Both the position numbers and the translations under genes were made by a program. This document shows positions 36,073 to 47,671 of a stretch of DNA of 64,000 nucleotides, piece after piece (the stretch's first letter is position 1; the number at the start of each line of letters is the position of its first letter). Origin of the DNA: Spirodela intermedia (Eukaryota; Streptophyta; Magnoliopsida; Alismatales; Araceae); NCBI GenBank assembly GCA_902729315.2, contig LR746274.1, positions 1,364,001-1,428,000 on the forward strand, in the 5' to 3' direction. A model generated the notes under the pieces. That model saw nothing but the letters and a program-made list of their open reading frames with translations. It did no database searches and was not told where the DNA came from.

Positions 36073-37235
36073 TTTCGCCTAGTCCTCAAGGTAGAAGCTT
36101 GGATAATGATGGAGGATGTCATGTGCCTTTCTCCGAGGTTGACACTTTGGGGGTGGCATCTTGCTATTATACTTGAACCTCTAGTCCTGAAGGTGTATAC
36201 CTAAATGTCAATAGCTGGGTCAGAACTACACATCTATACATTAATATCTTATATATAAATGCTAATTAATGAGTAGAGAATATAATTATATATGTGTTAT
36301 CGACTCATTATGACATTTATAATATTTTATTATTTAAGTCTTAATATATATTATTTTAATTATTTTATTTATATTATAAGACTAACCTTACTTGACTTTA
36401 TAAAAGTCGTGGTATTTTTTTTAGTTTTTTATAATTATTTGATTGCAATGACTTAGATGAGCTCTTATTATGAGTTGGAAGTAATGAAAAAGGTTGAAGT
36501 CTTCAAATGATGAAAAAACTCAAATCTTATAGAGAGGGCTGACCTAATATGTTTATGGGCTTAAGAGAGGGCGTCACCTTGGGTTAGCCCATTTGGACTT
36601 AAAAAGACTATCAAGATATGAGATCTAGGCCGCCCATCTCAAGGCACCTTAATATGAAATTAAAAGGATTATTAAAGTATTGTCTTTATAGAAGAATTTG
36701 AGGCATCCACCAAGAAAGTTGGTTATTAATTATAATCATCTATTGGAGGGGTCTAATTCTCTAGAGGTTTAAGGTATCTCACCCCCCTCTTGGAAGCACT
36801 TTTTGGCTCTCTCTTGAGCAATGGCTAGGTGAAGAAAAATGGAGAAAAAATCAAGGCATGATCAACAACATTCTCATGCTCAAGATCATTGTGAAGAAGA
36901 GACTACTTAGAATGCATTAAGATCATCACAAATCAAACACCACTTGGCTTAGGCCTAACATACAATGAGGTCTGTACAAAATCTAGAACTAAGATGTCCT
37001 TGTAATCTTCTCTATATATAGATTAACTCTTAATTCTAACGAATTTTACTATTTATTCTATCATTTCATTGCATTAGATTCATTCTCTCTCATTTGACAC
37101 ACTTTTCATTTCTCGTCTTTACTTTTTTTAGATTTAATTCCACCATTCACAATCTCAAATATATATATATATATGAAATAAAATAAGTAAAAAAATTACT
37201 CTCATTACCCACACTTCCTAAGGATCAACCCTTAT
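36073..37235. other. Non-coding 3' interior of the gypsy element
   Basis: AT-rich, with no domain recognised. It lies between the integrase remnant and the 3' LTR. Confidence 0.45.
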
Positions 37236-40200
37236 TGATTTTAAATAGAAGAGTAAAGTTTTATAAATATTATTTGCATGAACTTAGTTATATCACAAAG
37301 ACATATTTAACCTCTAAATCAAATTCATCACAATCTGGTGACGCTCCTCATCTATTTATAAAAGGCTGGTGGGGCTCAAGAGGCTGTTGGGAACAACCTT
37401 TTCAACTGAGAAATGTGGAGGACATTATGAATACGGCTCGATGCCAAAAGATCCAAGTAATAAGCCACTAAAGAACTATGTATGGCCCAAAAAATCTTGA
37501 TGCTAGCTTCTTGTAAGGTCATTGAGCAAGAGAAATCTATTTATATGATTGCCATCGGAGATAAACTTGATCACTAATTTCAAGTTCAAGCTCTCAATGG
37601 TTGTGATTGGCATAATTCTTCATTTTAACCTAGGCCTTACAAACATGCTTTTAATTGTTTGATTGTCTCCTCTCGATCACATAGTAATTGATCGACCTCA
37701 GTGTTAACCAGCAACTGATCTTGGTACTACAATCGGGTTGGAGGGTCCCCACCATATATGTTCTAAAAAAGAGAGTGACTTGAAGATATATTTTAGTTCA
37801 TATTGAACTAATACTTGGCCCAAGAAATCCATTTACTCTAATGCCTCAGTTGATTACTTGTGAAGCATCTAAGGAAGTCTCAAGTCCCTGATTTACCACT
37901 TTGCTCTATCTATTGGACTATGGGTGGTAAGAACTTGTTCATTGCAGCAAAGTGCCCTATAACCGAAATAACTCTTGCTCGAAAGAACTTAAGGATATAT
38001 GGTCTCTATTAAAAATAATTGACTTCGAAATTCCATGGAGTCAAACCACATCTTTAATAAAAATATGAGATACCTCCATAACCATGAATAGATGTCAAAG
38101 GGGAGAGAAATCCACCCCCTTCCTAAACTATCCATGACCACTATGATAGGATTAAACCCATTGGAGATTGGTGGACCTTCAATAAAATTTATTGTCCGAT
38201 TCAACTACATATGATCTAGAATTGAAAGAGGTTGGAGGAGGCTAGTTGAAGATAACACCTCTATCTTATTTTGTTGATAGACAGGACAAGCTGAAACATA
38301 TGAGCACACCTTCTACTTCATCCTTCTCCATTTCATGTTATGTGTGATCCGCATATAAGTTCAATGGAAACCCAAATGACCTCTCATAGTCAAATCATGG
38401 AACTCTTATAATATCTGCAAAATGAGTATAGAAGTTGATGATAAAATAAGTTTACCTCTGTAAAATAATTTGTCATGTTGTAGAGAATAATGTGGCCACT
38501 TCTCCAATTGTTCAAGAAGATATGAGAGAATTTTATTGAGTTGGGCATCTTCACATATCTCCTTATTGATGACAATGATATCCAAAAGTTTTGGCCATGA
38601 CAACTCAACTACTTGCAACTCGATTTCATTAGGAGCTCAAAATAAAACATCAGTGGCTGAATTTCCCTTCCCTAATTTAAATTTTATCCCAAAGGAGATA
38701 TTCTAGATCTTTGAGAGCCACTTATAATACTCTAGCATGACCTATCTCTGATTGAGAATATATTTTAGACTTCTCTAGTCAATATATATGACAAATTTGT
38801 GTCAGAAGAGGTAATGTTTCCACTTGAGAATCACAAGTATGATTGCCAGCAGCTCACATTTGTAGATGGATTTTAGTTGACCAATAATCGTCAACACTTG
38901 ACTAAAATAGGAATGCATCTTCCCCTAGCTTGAACACAACGGAAAAGTTAGAAAGTGCGAAGACAAGTACCATGATCAGAGCCATTTTCAAATCTTGGAA
39001 AGCTGCCTTTGCATCCACATTTCAGCCAAATGCATCCTTCTTCAGCTACAACATAAGAGGCTGGGCCTTACAGCTATAATTTTAGATGAAGTGTCAATAG
39101 TATCTTGTGCAACCTAAGAACCCTCAAAGTTCTTGGAGATAGGAAGGAGTAGGTGACGTGACTCAATCGTTGTATATTAAATCACGCAAATATAAAATTT
39201 ATAAAACTAGAAAATACGAATTTTCAGATATTTAGAAGTATTTCTAAATAAATATATCAATTATAATTTAATAAAAATTCTAAAAATAGCGATAATTTTC
39301 CAAGTCGATCATAGGGATGTAATATAATATCTGGTAATTATTCAGAATTTTTCTCAATAAATACGATTTTCTTACGAATTTTATACTAGGAAATAAAAAG
39401 GAAATATATTTAAAATTCACGAAAAAAAGGAAATAAGGGTGTGGACGTCAGGATGACGTCAGCGCTTGGCGAACGTGAATCAGGCAAAAACAGAGTTCCA
39501 CCTGGCAATTCTTACGTAAGTGATTACATACGACTTAATTAATCAAATTAAGATATGTAAAAGCTGAAAGAATCGTAATTGAATGAAGTATAGTTTGGTA
39601 AATTAAAATCACACAAAGTATCACTAAATGAAGCGTAAATTAAATTGAAAGCAAGAAAATAGAGTTCCGGCATCGCGACGGCGATGCATTGGCGATGCAC
39701 CAGAATCTTGAGCGTTCGGGAGGATCATCGTGCAGTGTCCATAACCTCGAAGGCTCTCCTTGGATAAAGATGACGTGGGCAATCTCTAGATCTTCTCGCG
39801 AAGTCTAGAGATCAATGAAGTGGGTCGTCGAATCGTCTCCGATGGCTGTCACCCGACGGAGCGGAAAAACGGCGACTTTACGGCTCTCCAGTGGCTGTCA
39901 CACGATGGAGAGGAGCTGGATAGAGGTGGGGCGCGTGTCAGGGAGCTTCATCCTCAGGTCCGCACAGCAAGAGGAGGCTCTTCATTGCATCTGGTATGCT
40001 CTCAGGAGGTGGCGACTGGTCCCCCGGCAGATCATCCTCTTCCTGACGATAGCTTGTTCGTCGATCAATCGAAGATGATTTACTTGATGGATTCACAATC
40101 TTTTTATCGCGAATCATTCATCAATTTTAGTAGCAATGCTCCGCGAATCGCGTTGACAAGATTTTTGCCGATGATCCAACAATTCTTGTTGCTTAATCTT

Positions 40201-41745
40201 TCACCGGCGATCTGCAAGAAAGTCGCGATAATCAAATAAAAATATATGAATTTTGACTCTGGAAGGATTCAAACCCGCGCCGGTCGCCCGCCTGTGAGGA
40301 AGGTGTGACGCCGGTTTAGTCCCACATCAGTTGTGCGCCAATTTTTTGGGCGAGTATATATTAATGTTAGCTTTGTAAGTAAAGTCTGTTCTCTCATGTG
40401 TACGACCACTCCTTGCCCCACAGCCGGCTGCCCACCAGTGACATGGAAGGGGAGTGGCGTACGCGTGCCCTATCAGTCCCCAAGCCAAGCTGCTCGAGCC
40501 CTTGCTCGCGGCTTACTCCCCGACTGCACTTCCGACCCGCTTGCGGGCCCAGTTGGCTGGCGGGTCCCCCCATTTTTGCAATATTTTTATTTTTATTCCT
40601 TGTTCTTCATTTATCTCAAAAGTAAGACTGTAAAAATCATATAAAATCACATAATTACCCAAAAATTCACGTTAATTAATTGAAAATCAAAAATCATTCT
40701 TTAACACAAATATAAGTCTATTTATCATGAGTTAAGGCTAAAATTATATTATTTACTAATTATTAACTCATGATAATGAAGACTTATCAGTAGGCCACTG
40801 TTGCAATGCAAGCATCTTGTCTTGATCGACTACCACCTCATCATCGGAGATCTAGTGTCCCAAATAAGCAATCAAAGATTGCCCAAATGAGCACTTCTGA
40901 GAATTTCCATGGAAGTCATTGTCTTGTAAAATCTAAAATACTTAGAGTAGATGGTCGAGGTGCTCTGTTGTGCTCTAATTGTAAATAAGAATGTCATGAA
41001 AATATATAAGCACAAATCATCTCAACACTGTGTAAGACAAAAATTCATCATCAATGGAAAGGTTGCTAGAGCATTAGAGAGGCTGAATGGCATTATGAGA
41101 AACTCATAATAACCTTTGTGTGTGCAGAATGTAGTGTTCAAGATGTTCTCCTAGCACACTTGAATTTGATGATATCCAGACCACATGTCCAACTTTGAAC
41201 AAATCCAAGCTCCATGTAGCTTGTCCATCAATTCCTCAACAACTAGGATGGAGAATTTGTTAGGAATGGTGACACTATTGATCATGTGATAATATATGCA
41301 TAGTCACCATAATCTGTCATTCTTCATAATGAGAAAGGTTAGGCTTGAAAAATATGGGTATTTAAATGGTCAGGCATGCACTGATTTGATTCTTGGCTCA
41401 AGTGGAATCTTATGATCCATCCCATGGTTAAGTAGGAGGCCTGTGAGATCTGCAAGCACCATCAAGAAACATTGTTGCAATGTAGCCACCAGTGGTGAGA
41501 GTTCCTCCTTCACATTTGAGGAAGATAGAAGGTATACATTGACATATAGCTTGCCTTGTCGAATGTGTCCAACTAAGGATTAAAGAGTAAGGGAATTACA
41601 AAGCTCAAGAGTCTCCCCCAAGGTGATTTTTTATGTTCTAGCTTGAAATGAGAGGGTCCATGCCTTGAAATCCATTTCAATCTTCTAATAGTCCCTCATC
41701 CATCTAAGACCAAGGACAATGTTGACCATAGCCAAGGGAAGATGT
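37236..41745 (-). pseudogene. Decayed pol of the minus-strand gypsy element
   Basis: Read on the minus strand: protease/connection segment near 41680-41740 (VNIVLGLRWM), RT segment 41100-41450 (SKLDMWSGYHQIQV), RT end split by the insertion at 39154-40789, RNase H to tether region at 38600-39000, and an integrase segment at 37989-38240 with the NFIEGPP...GFNPIIVVMDSLGRG block typical of gypsy integrases. Stops interrupt every domain. A short-unit (21 bp) degenerate tandem repeat at about 41770-41960 lies just upstream. Confidence 0.75.
39154..40789 (+). mobile_element. Solo LTR (family copy 5, youngest), inserted in the gypsy RT gene
   Basis: 1,636 bp from TGACGTGACTC to GACTTATCA, flanked by a perfect 5-bp duplication GTAGG (39149-39153 and 40790-40794). 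It lies within the reverse transcriptase coding stretch of the minus-strand gypsy element; removing it with one GTAGG restores RT sequence continuity on both sides. It keeps many CpG sites (for example around 39670-39690 and 39850-39900) that are TG or CA in the other copies, so it is the least decayed. TATATATTAA at about 40355 could be its TATA element. It carries no coding sequence I can recognise. Confidence 0.88.
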
Positions 41746-41769
41746 TACTAAGGTCTGCCTATAGGAACC

Positions 41770-41960
41770 ACCCTTGGCATCAGCACTGTGGCACATGTTA
41801 GCACAACATCAGCATGCTTCGACATGGCAGCTGCACATGACGACATGGCATCCGCTCGTGGAAGCACAATGCCCACACGCACCAGCACAACAACTACACA
41901 CACCGGCACAATGCCTACACATGGCGGCATAACATCGGCTCTAAGAGACAATATGACATG
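41770..41960. repeat. Degenerate ~21-bp tandem repeat
   Basis: Repeating GCACAATGCC(C/T)ACAC..CACC/GGC-type units in the connection region of the minus-strand polyprotein. On the minus strand it translates to a Val/Ala/Met-rich string of no known function. Confidence 0.5.
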
Positions 41961-42179
41961 GCACACAACTCCAATGTGGTGACCCAAGGCCATGAGGGCA
42001 GCTGATGATGTCACAAGCATGACATCATCTGAAGGAGGAGCAGAGGACGTCTCCAGCCCAACATCACTTAAGGTGGGAACCTTTAATCTCATACAAGAAA
42101 TGTGAGGATGGCTAACTAGGGGAGTGTCCATAAAGAAGGACCATTGATCTGATGTATGAGCCTTCAATTATCATGATTA

Positions 42180-45100
42180 TTTATATTGGTCACCTATGGG
42201 CCTGTTGGGGATCAGAACACCCAAGTGCCTGACACGGACTTTGTGTAGAGCAGCCGACACCCTTGTCATAGTGGCATTAGAGCCAGGTTGTGAAAAAGGT
42301 CAGACATCTCTATCCCTTTCTTTTTCTTTGAGCATCGATATAGTGCCATAGAAGTGGAGGGTAGAGTGGATATGAGTGGTATCTAAGGATAGAGAATTGC
42401 TCGGCTGTCAAAATAGTAAGAAGCTATGGCTAGGACTATTGAGACCCTTATGGGTCAATTACAAGTTGAGTCTAGCAGCTTATGAGAATAGATGATGGGC
42501 TTGAGGGCCCAAATGAAAGACTAGACCCGTGAGGTAATTGATACCTTGATGGAAAAATTTAACAAAGAAATCAGGTTGATCTATGACAAGATGGGGTAGA
42601 TGGTCACGTCATATGAAGCTTAAAAAGATGACATATCGACATTGAGGAGAGAATTCAACCAATGAATGTCTATACTACAACAATAGATGGAAGAAGACGA
42701 GTGATCTCTAAAGTAGGATAGGCAACATCCAAAGACATCTAGGGCAATCCTCAAGGGTCAGATTATCTATAGTCAAAGTTCCCAAACCTAAGGTTTACTT
42801 GGGGGAGTAGGATGCCATGCTGATCAAGAACTTCCTTAGGGATCAATAAAGGTATCTCAATGCCAATACTTCCTCAAAAGAAGAGAAAGTCTTCTTAGGC
42901 AGTTTATTTCTAGTCGAGCATGCCAAGACATGGTAGAGACTCCAAATAGAAGATCATTCAAGGCCACCAATGACCATGTGAGACAAATTCGTCAGAGAGA
43001 TTCGAAAGTAATTCTACCTAGTGAACTCAAGGGGAGCCACTCAAATGGCTATGAGGCAACTAAAACACACTAGAGCTACCAAGGAGTATGTAGAAAAATT
43101 CTCAACGCTAGTATTGGTGGTATTGAGGATAGATGAAGAGGATAAACTCCACTACTTCATGGAGGGATTATAGATGTGGGCTCAGAATGAGATCAAGATG
43201 CAGGGTGTCTAGGACCTCCAGGTAGCCATGATTGTGATAGATGGGCTAGTTGACAATCGACATCAGCAATAAGACAATAGTGACAAGACATCCCAAGGAA
43301 ATAGATCGCACAATAATAATAGAGGATGAGGTCGACCAACCATGACAACGGGAAGGGGGACAAGGGCAAACCAATAGAGAGGCCCAACTAGGGGTATCTT
43401 ATAAATAGAGGGCCCAAAATGGACAACATCTACGAGGATTCTTACTGTAGTGCCAATTGCATTGACTGAGCAAACCAACACATGACAAGGGCCCGACTCA
43501 AACCTATCATGGCATAGGAGCAACCATCACCAGTGATTGAAGAGGTACCAAACTTAAACACCATTCAGCTTTTGAATGTAGTGCAGACAAAGGCCCTCCA
43601 AGCGACCCCCAAGCTGCTACTTTTTGTGGAGTCAATGATTGATGACATCATGACTAGGGTGCTGGTGGACTCAAGGGCCACTCACAATTTTCTATATGAG
43701 AGGAAAGCTAGTAGTCTTCAATTAAAACTTACTCAAACAAGTAACAAGATCAAGGCCATCAACTTTGAAGCCCAATCATCCATTGGGTTAGCCCGACAAG
43801 TGAAGACCTGGATGGGTGTATGGGAAGACAAGTTGAACTTCCTAGTCCTACAGATGGATGACTTCGACATTATCCTAGGAGCCGACTTTACAATCAAAGC
43901 CAAGATAGGGATCTTCCTCCACTACAATGATCTCATTATCTGTGGTGGAGATCAGTCCTATTTCGTGCAAGGAGCCATGTAGGAGATAGAGAAGCCTCAA
44001 CGAATCTTAGCCATGTAGTTAAAGACCGACCTCAAAAATGAAACTGATACCTTCCTCATCACCCTATGAGAGGTAGAAGAGGAAGAGAAATGGGTAGTTC
44101 ATCCTCAAGTATTTGCCCTTACTCGACAAATTACCTACCACACTATTGCCTATGTGGGACATAACATACTATCAGACTACTATCAAGAGAACATCCCCCC
44201 AACTAGGGCTCCATACAAGATGCCCCCAATGCACTTAGAGGAATTGAGGAAGTAGTTGAAAGAATTACTAAAGGTGGGACACATATGCCCCTCACAAGCA
44301 CTATTTGGTGCATCGGTTCTCTTTTGGCAAAAGAAAGATAAAATGTTGAGGCTTTGTGTGGATTACAGGGTTCTAAACAAGATCATAATGAAGAACAAGT
44401 ACTTAGTACTGAACACAAAAGACTTGTTTGATCGATTGAGGGACGTGAGGATTTTCTCAAAGTTAGACCTAAAGGGTGGGTACCATCGTGTCTATATTAA
44501 AAGAGGAGATGAATAGAAAATAGTGTGTCACATGCTATGGGTCATATGAATTTACCATAATACCTTTTGGGATGACAAATTCTCCAACAACATTTTGTGC
44601 CTTGATATCACATATTTCAACCCTTTTTGAACAAATTTGTCATTGTATATCTAGATGACATTGTAGTATATAGCCAAAATATATAAGAGCACATGTAACA
44701 TTTACGATCGATATTGGAAACCTTAAAGCATCACCAACTATATTTGAACCCTACCAATTGTGCCTTTGTCATTGAAGATGTAGGATTCCTTAGCCACGTG
44801 ATCAATGGAGGGAGAGTATAGATGGACCAAAAGAAAGTGGTGGCAATCAAAGAATGGCCAACACCTAAAGGGGTGGTCGAGTTTGAGGTTGTTCTTGGGG
44901 CTCATCAACTACTATCATAAATCCATCCAAAGTTTCTCTCAAATAGCAGCACCATTGACAAAGCTCTTTATGAAGGTCGAAAAATGGGTATGAGTTGAGA
45001 GCTGTTTACAAGTTTTTGATGAACTACAAGCAATAGTTACAAAGGAGCTAGTACTTTAGCTCCCAAACTTTCACAAGTCTTTTGAAGTCTATACCAATAC

Positions 45101-45360
45101 GTTAGAGGTGATGATTGGCGAAGTGTTGATGTAGGAAGGATACCCTATCGTGTTTGAAGGTTGAAAGTTGAGCGACATGGAGCAATGATACTCAGTACAG
45201 AAGTAGGAGATAACAACAATCGTCCACTGCCTATGGGTATGGCGACAATATCTTATCATTAATCATTTCACTATTTATACTGACAATGTGGCCCATTAGG
45301 GCCTTATATATACACATGTAGTCCTCTAATGTGTATGATATATTTTAAGGTTTCCCTTTT
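42180..45360 (+). mobile_element. Plus-strand Ty3/gypsy retrotransposon remnant
   Basis: A primer-binding-site-like TGGCATTAGAGCC (42272-42284, one mismatch pair from the usual iMet site) is followed by a decayed gag (42400-43500). Next come an aspartic protease segment (43653-43935, with DSRATHNF in place of the usual DSGATHNF, and LGADF) and a reverse transcriptase (44230-44720: LCVDYRVLNK, FSKLDLKGGYH, and YLDD at 44648-44659). An RNase H fragment ends near 45290. Stops and frameshifts are frequent. No LTR of its own could be identified. It sits where the gag of the minus-strand gypsy should be, so it probably inserted there. Confidence 0.8.
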
Positions 45361-45729
45361 TTAATCGTCACATGGTATCATAGCCCTAGGCTCTCTCCGC
45401 CACTACCTCCCTCTTTGGTGCGCCACTAAAGTGTTGATGTAGGAAGAACACCCTATCGTGTTTGAAGGCTAAAATTTGAGCGACATGGAGTAATGATACT
45501 TGGTACAGAAGTAGGAGATAACAACAATCGTCCACTGCCTATGGGTATGACGACAATATCTTCTCATTAATCATTTCACCTTTTGTACTGACAATTTGGC
45601 TAGGGCCTTATATATACACATGTAGTCCTTTAATGTGTATGATATATTCTAAGGTTTCCTCTTTTTAATTGTCAACATGGTATCATAGCCCTAGGCTCTC
45701 TCCGCCACTGCCTCCCTCTTCGGTGCGCC
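45123..45729 (+). repeat. 308-bp tandem duplication of RNase H plus LTR-like sequence
   Basis: Two adjacent direct copies, 45123-45430 and 45431-45729, differ at only scattered positions and a small gap. Each begins GTGTTGATGTAGGAAG, includes the gypsy RNase H fragment and continues with TTATATATACACATGTAGTCC. Each then passes through ACATGGTATCATAGCCCTAG, a primer-binding-site and leader sequence of copia type. The unit is therefore a chimera of two element types that was duplicated later. Confidence 0.8.
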
Positions 45730-45790
45730 ACCCTCCTTCAGCAGCGCCCTTCTCCTCTCGGTGGCACCCACCTCCTAGCACCAATCTTCT

Positions 45791-46318
45791 AGTTACATCC
45801 TCCATCAGGATAGGCCGGAAAGGTGAAAACCTTACTAGACAGGCCAGCAGAGTGGGCTGCGGGTGACTCCAGCCAGCAACAAACTGTTCCGTCCAACTGC
45901 CACCTTCTGCAGGACGTGTCGGGCCATCCCACAGCACTTGAAGCTGGGTCGTGACGCTGACCCGATCTTCCAAACTTCACGGGCTTGGACCCCGAAGGGT
46001 GGATTTTTCGGGCCGAACTCTACTTCTCCACCTACTGGGTGCTGGCACCGGAGAAACTTATAGAGGCCACCCAGTAGGTGGAGAAGTAGAGTTCGGCCCG
46101 AAAAATCCACCCTTCGGGGTCCAAGCCCGTGAAGTTTGGAAGATCGGGTCAGCGTCACGACCCAGCTTCAAGTGCTGTGGGATGGCCCGACACGTCCTGC
46201 AGAAGGTGGCAGTTGGACGGAACAGTTTGTTGCTGGCTGGAGTCACCCGCAGCCCACTCTGCTGGCCTGTCTAGTAAGGTTTTCACCTTTCCGGCCTATC
46301 CTGATGGAGGATGTAACT
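45791..46318. repeat. 251-bp near-perfect inverted repeat (hairpin) made of gypsy gag
   Basis: Arms at 45791-46041 and 46068-46318, with a 26-bp spacer. Every position pairs by the rule x + y = 92109 wherever I checked, and both strands encode the same open frames. The right arm is continuous with the authentic gag start of the minus-strand gypsy element (open frame 46296-46490, minus). The left arm is the inverted extra copy. Transcription through it would give a long hairpin RNA. Confidence 0.9.
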
Positions 46319-46490
46319 GGAGTTGAAGCTGTTTGAGCGACTGGGCAATGGCCCCAAGTTGGTGTTTGAGTGCTATCTGCTCCCCTTTCAGTTCCCGCAA
46401 ATGGTTCGCTTGTTCTGTGGTGCTGAGGAGTTTGACTGCCTCTTCTTTCTCCAAGCTCTCAAGCTTGGGGTCAACGGGTTTAAGCCCCAT
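46296..46490 (-). pseudogene. 5' end of gag of the minus-strand gypsy element
   Basis: This frame starts just inside the primer-binding site. It encodes a charged, heptad-like segment (KLESLEKEEAVKLLSTTEQ...) like the N-terminal part of plant gypsy gag, and runs to a stop at the edge of the inverted repeat. The DPEGW..F-type gag core continues in another frame within the arm. It is not expected to make an intact protein. Confidence 0.6.
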
Positions 46491-46502
46491 GTGGACTCAT
46501 GC

Positions 46503-46515
46503 GGCTCTGATACCA
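46503..46515 (-). other. Primer-binding site of the minus-strand gypsy element
   Basis: TGGTATCAGAGCC on the minus strand, complementary to the 3' end of initiator tRNA-Met. It lies three bases from the LTR end, as in many plant LTR elements. Confidence 0.8.
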
Positions 46516-46518
46516 CGT

Positions 46519-47061
46519 TGATGGGTGCCCTTACTGATACGCCCACTGAAAGAGGGAAATGGAATGAAAAAGTGAAGGGAACTCTTATTCCATGTTCTAC
46601 GAACAGAGACGACAGGATAACAGACGACTCATAGGACCCTCAAACCTAGACGAGAAGGGTGTGACTCGGGTGACACAAAGGAGAAGGCTGGGTAAATAGA
46701 AAGATAGGTGAGGTAACCACGCATGGACCCTTGATTGGCGATTCGAGATAGCCACTCTCCTCTCTTCACTCGGGAAGCTGGAAAATACTTGATGCCTTCC
46801 TTCTTCTTTCTTTTATCTTTTTAAAGGCCGTGATCCTTATTGTTTGGCGAGTAGTCTGCATGTCCTTCTGCCACCGTTAGGCCGTTATCCGTCATTCCAG
46901 TCTTTAAGGATCCGGAGACGACGGTTTCAGGCCAGTCTTAACCCCGAATCTTCCGTCTTCCGTTACTGTCCCGGCCTATTAACAGATCTTGAGGGCGGAA
47001 CGGCTGTATACCCGTAGTTCTATTGCCACGTGGGTGGGGGCTAATGGTCATGATCTCAACA
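46519..47061 (-). repeat. 5' LTR of the minus-strand gypsy element
   Basis: It has TG...CA ends on either strand (plus strand TGATGGGTGCC ... TCTCAACA), the primer-binding site at its inner edge, and a homologous truncated partner at 35605-36056. Its outer edge lies about 570-610 bases upstream of the PPO2 start codons. Confidence 0.8.
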
Positions 47062-47100
47062 GCACACCCATCGGGCACATGTTTCTGACATGAGTGGCTG

Positions 47101-47316
47101 TTGGACCACGACATGTTAAGTTGAACCAAGAAGACATCTGAATGAAGTGGTCGTAGATGGAGGTCCTCTGGACGGAGTTTTTGGGGTCTTGAAGGCCCAA
47201 TGGGGACGTCTAAATGGGCCCATAATTTATTTACGGTCCATTCCGGAGCCTGTTATTCCGAATCCCCATCTGGCCCATTTTGGAACCGGTTGATCAGTAC
47301 GTTGCAATCAGACGGT
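47101..47316 (+). repeat. Dispersed ~220-bp repeat, copy B
   Basis: Homologous to 34655-34875 in the same orientation. Its first bases (GTTGGACCACGACATGTTAAG) recur at 47325 as GTTGGACCATGGTATGCTAA, so the unit may once have been tandem. It lies in the upstream region of PPO2, between the gypsy LTR and the 5' UTR. Confidence 0.65.
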
Positions 47317-47671
47317 GGTGGGTGTTGGACCATGGTATGCTAAATTGAACCCGCACACATCTGAATACTTTCGTCAACCTGTCGTCTCTACTTGGGAAGT
47401 AGTCTTCCCCCTCCCCACCTCTTACATTGGCGCGATATCCGTTATGGATAGAGGAGTCGCCGACGAGGGAAGCACCGGTAATTCCGGCCGCTTTTCTCCT
47501 TCTCTGTGGGCTAACTCTTGTCAGCTTTGCGTGGATGCTGTTTGGAATCCTCTTGTAGCTTAGCTTTGGATTCCGTTCTGGTTTCCGCTCTAGTGCTGTC
47601 CTCTTGATTTTACGGAAAATGATGCTCGGATGTTTTATTCTTTCCCTGAGTTGAGGCTTAGAAAACTCCTG

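Larger units (their letters stand above)
35605..47061 (-). mobile_element. Minus-strand Ty3/gypsy retrotransposon, decayed and carrying nested insertions
   Basis: In minus orientation the order is: 5' LTR (46519-47061), primer-binding site TGGTATCAGAGCC (46503-46515), gag start, then after foreign DNA a pol region with protease-like sequence (about 41680-41740), reverse transcriptase (40800-41400 and 39000-39153), RNase H end (38640-38800), integrase core (38000-38240), a polypurine tract next to the LTR (36057-36072), and the 3' LTR (35605-36056). The pol parts resemble chromovirus-type gypsy elements (WNVDAKAAF-like, SKLDMWSGYHQIQV). Many stops and frameshifts make it inactive. Nested inside are a solo LTR, a plus-strand gypsy element, a tandem duplication and an inverted gag copy. 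Confidence 0.75.

Noticed and set aside
40265-40300. tRNA-like block (GGATTCAAACCC near a clover-like GC stretch) in the solo LTR
   Set aside because: Only a loose T-arm resemblance; no acceptor stem, anticodon arm or A box with correct spacing.
41748-42167. 139-codon minus-strand frame rich in Val/Met/Ala
   Set aside because: Part of the decayed gypsy polyprotein connection region and a 21-bp repeat; not an independent gene.
45669-46336. Apparent paired small genes on both strands with identical products
   Set aside because: They are the two arms of the inverted gag repeat, not real genes.
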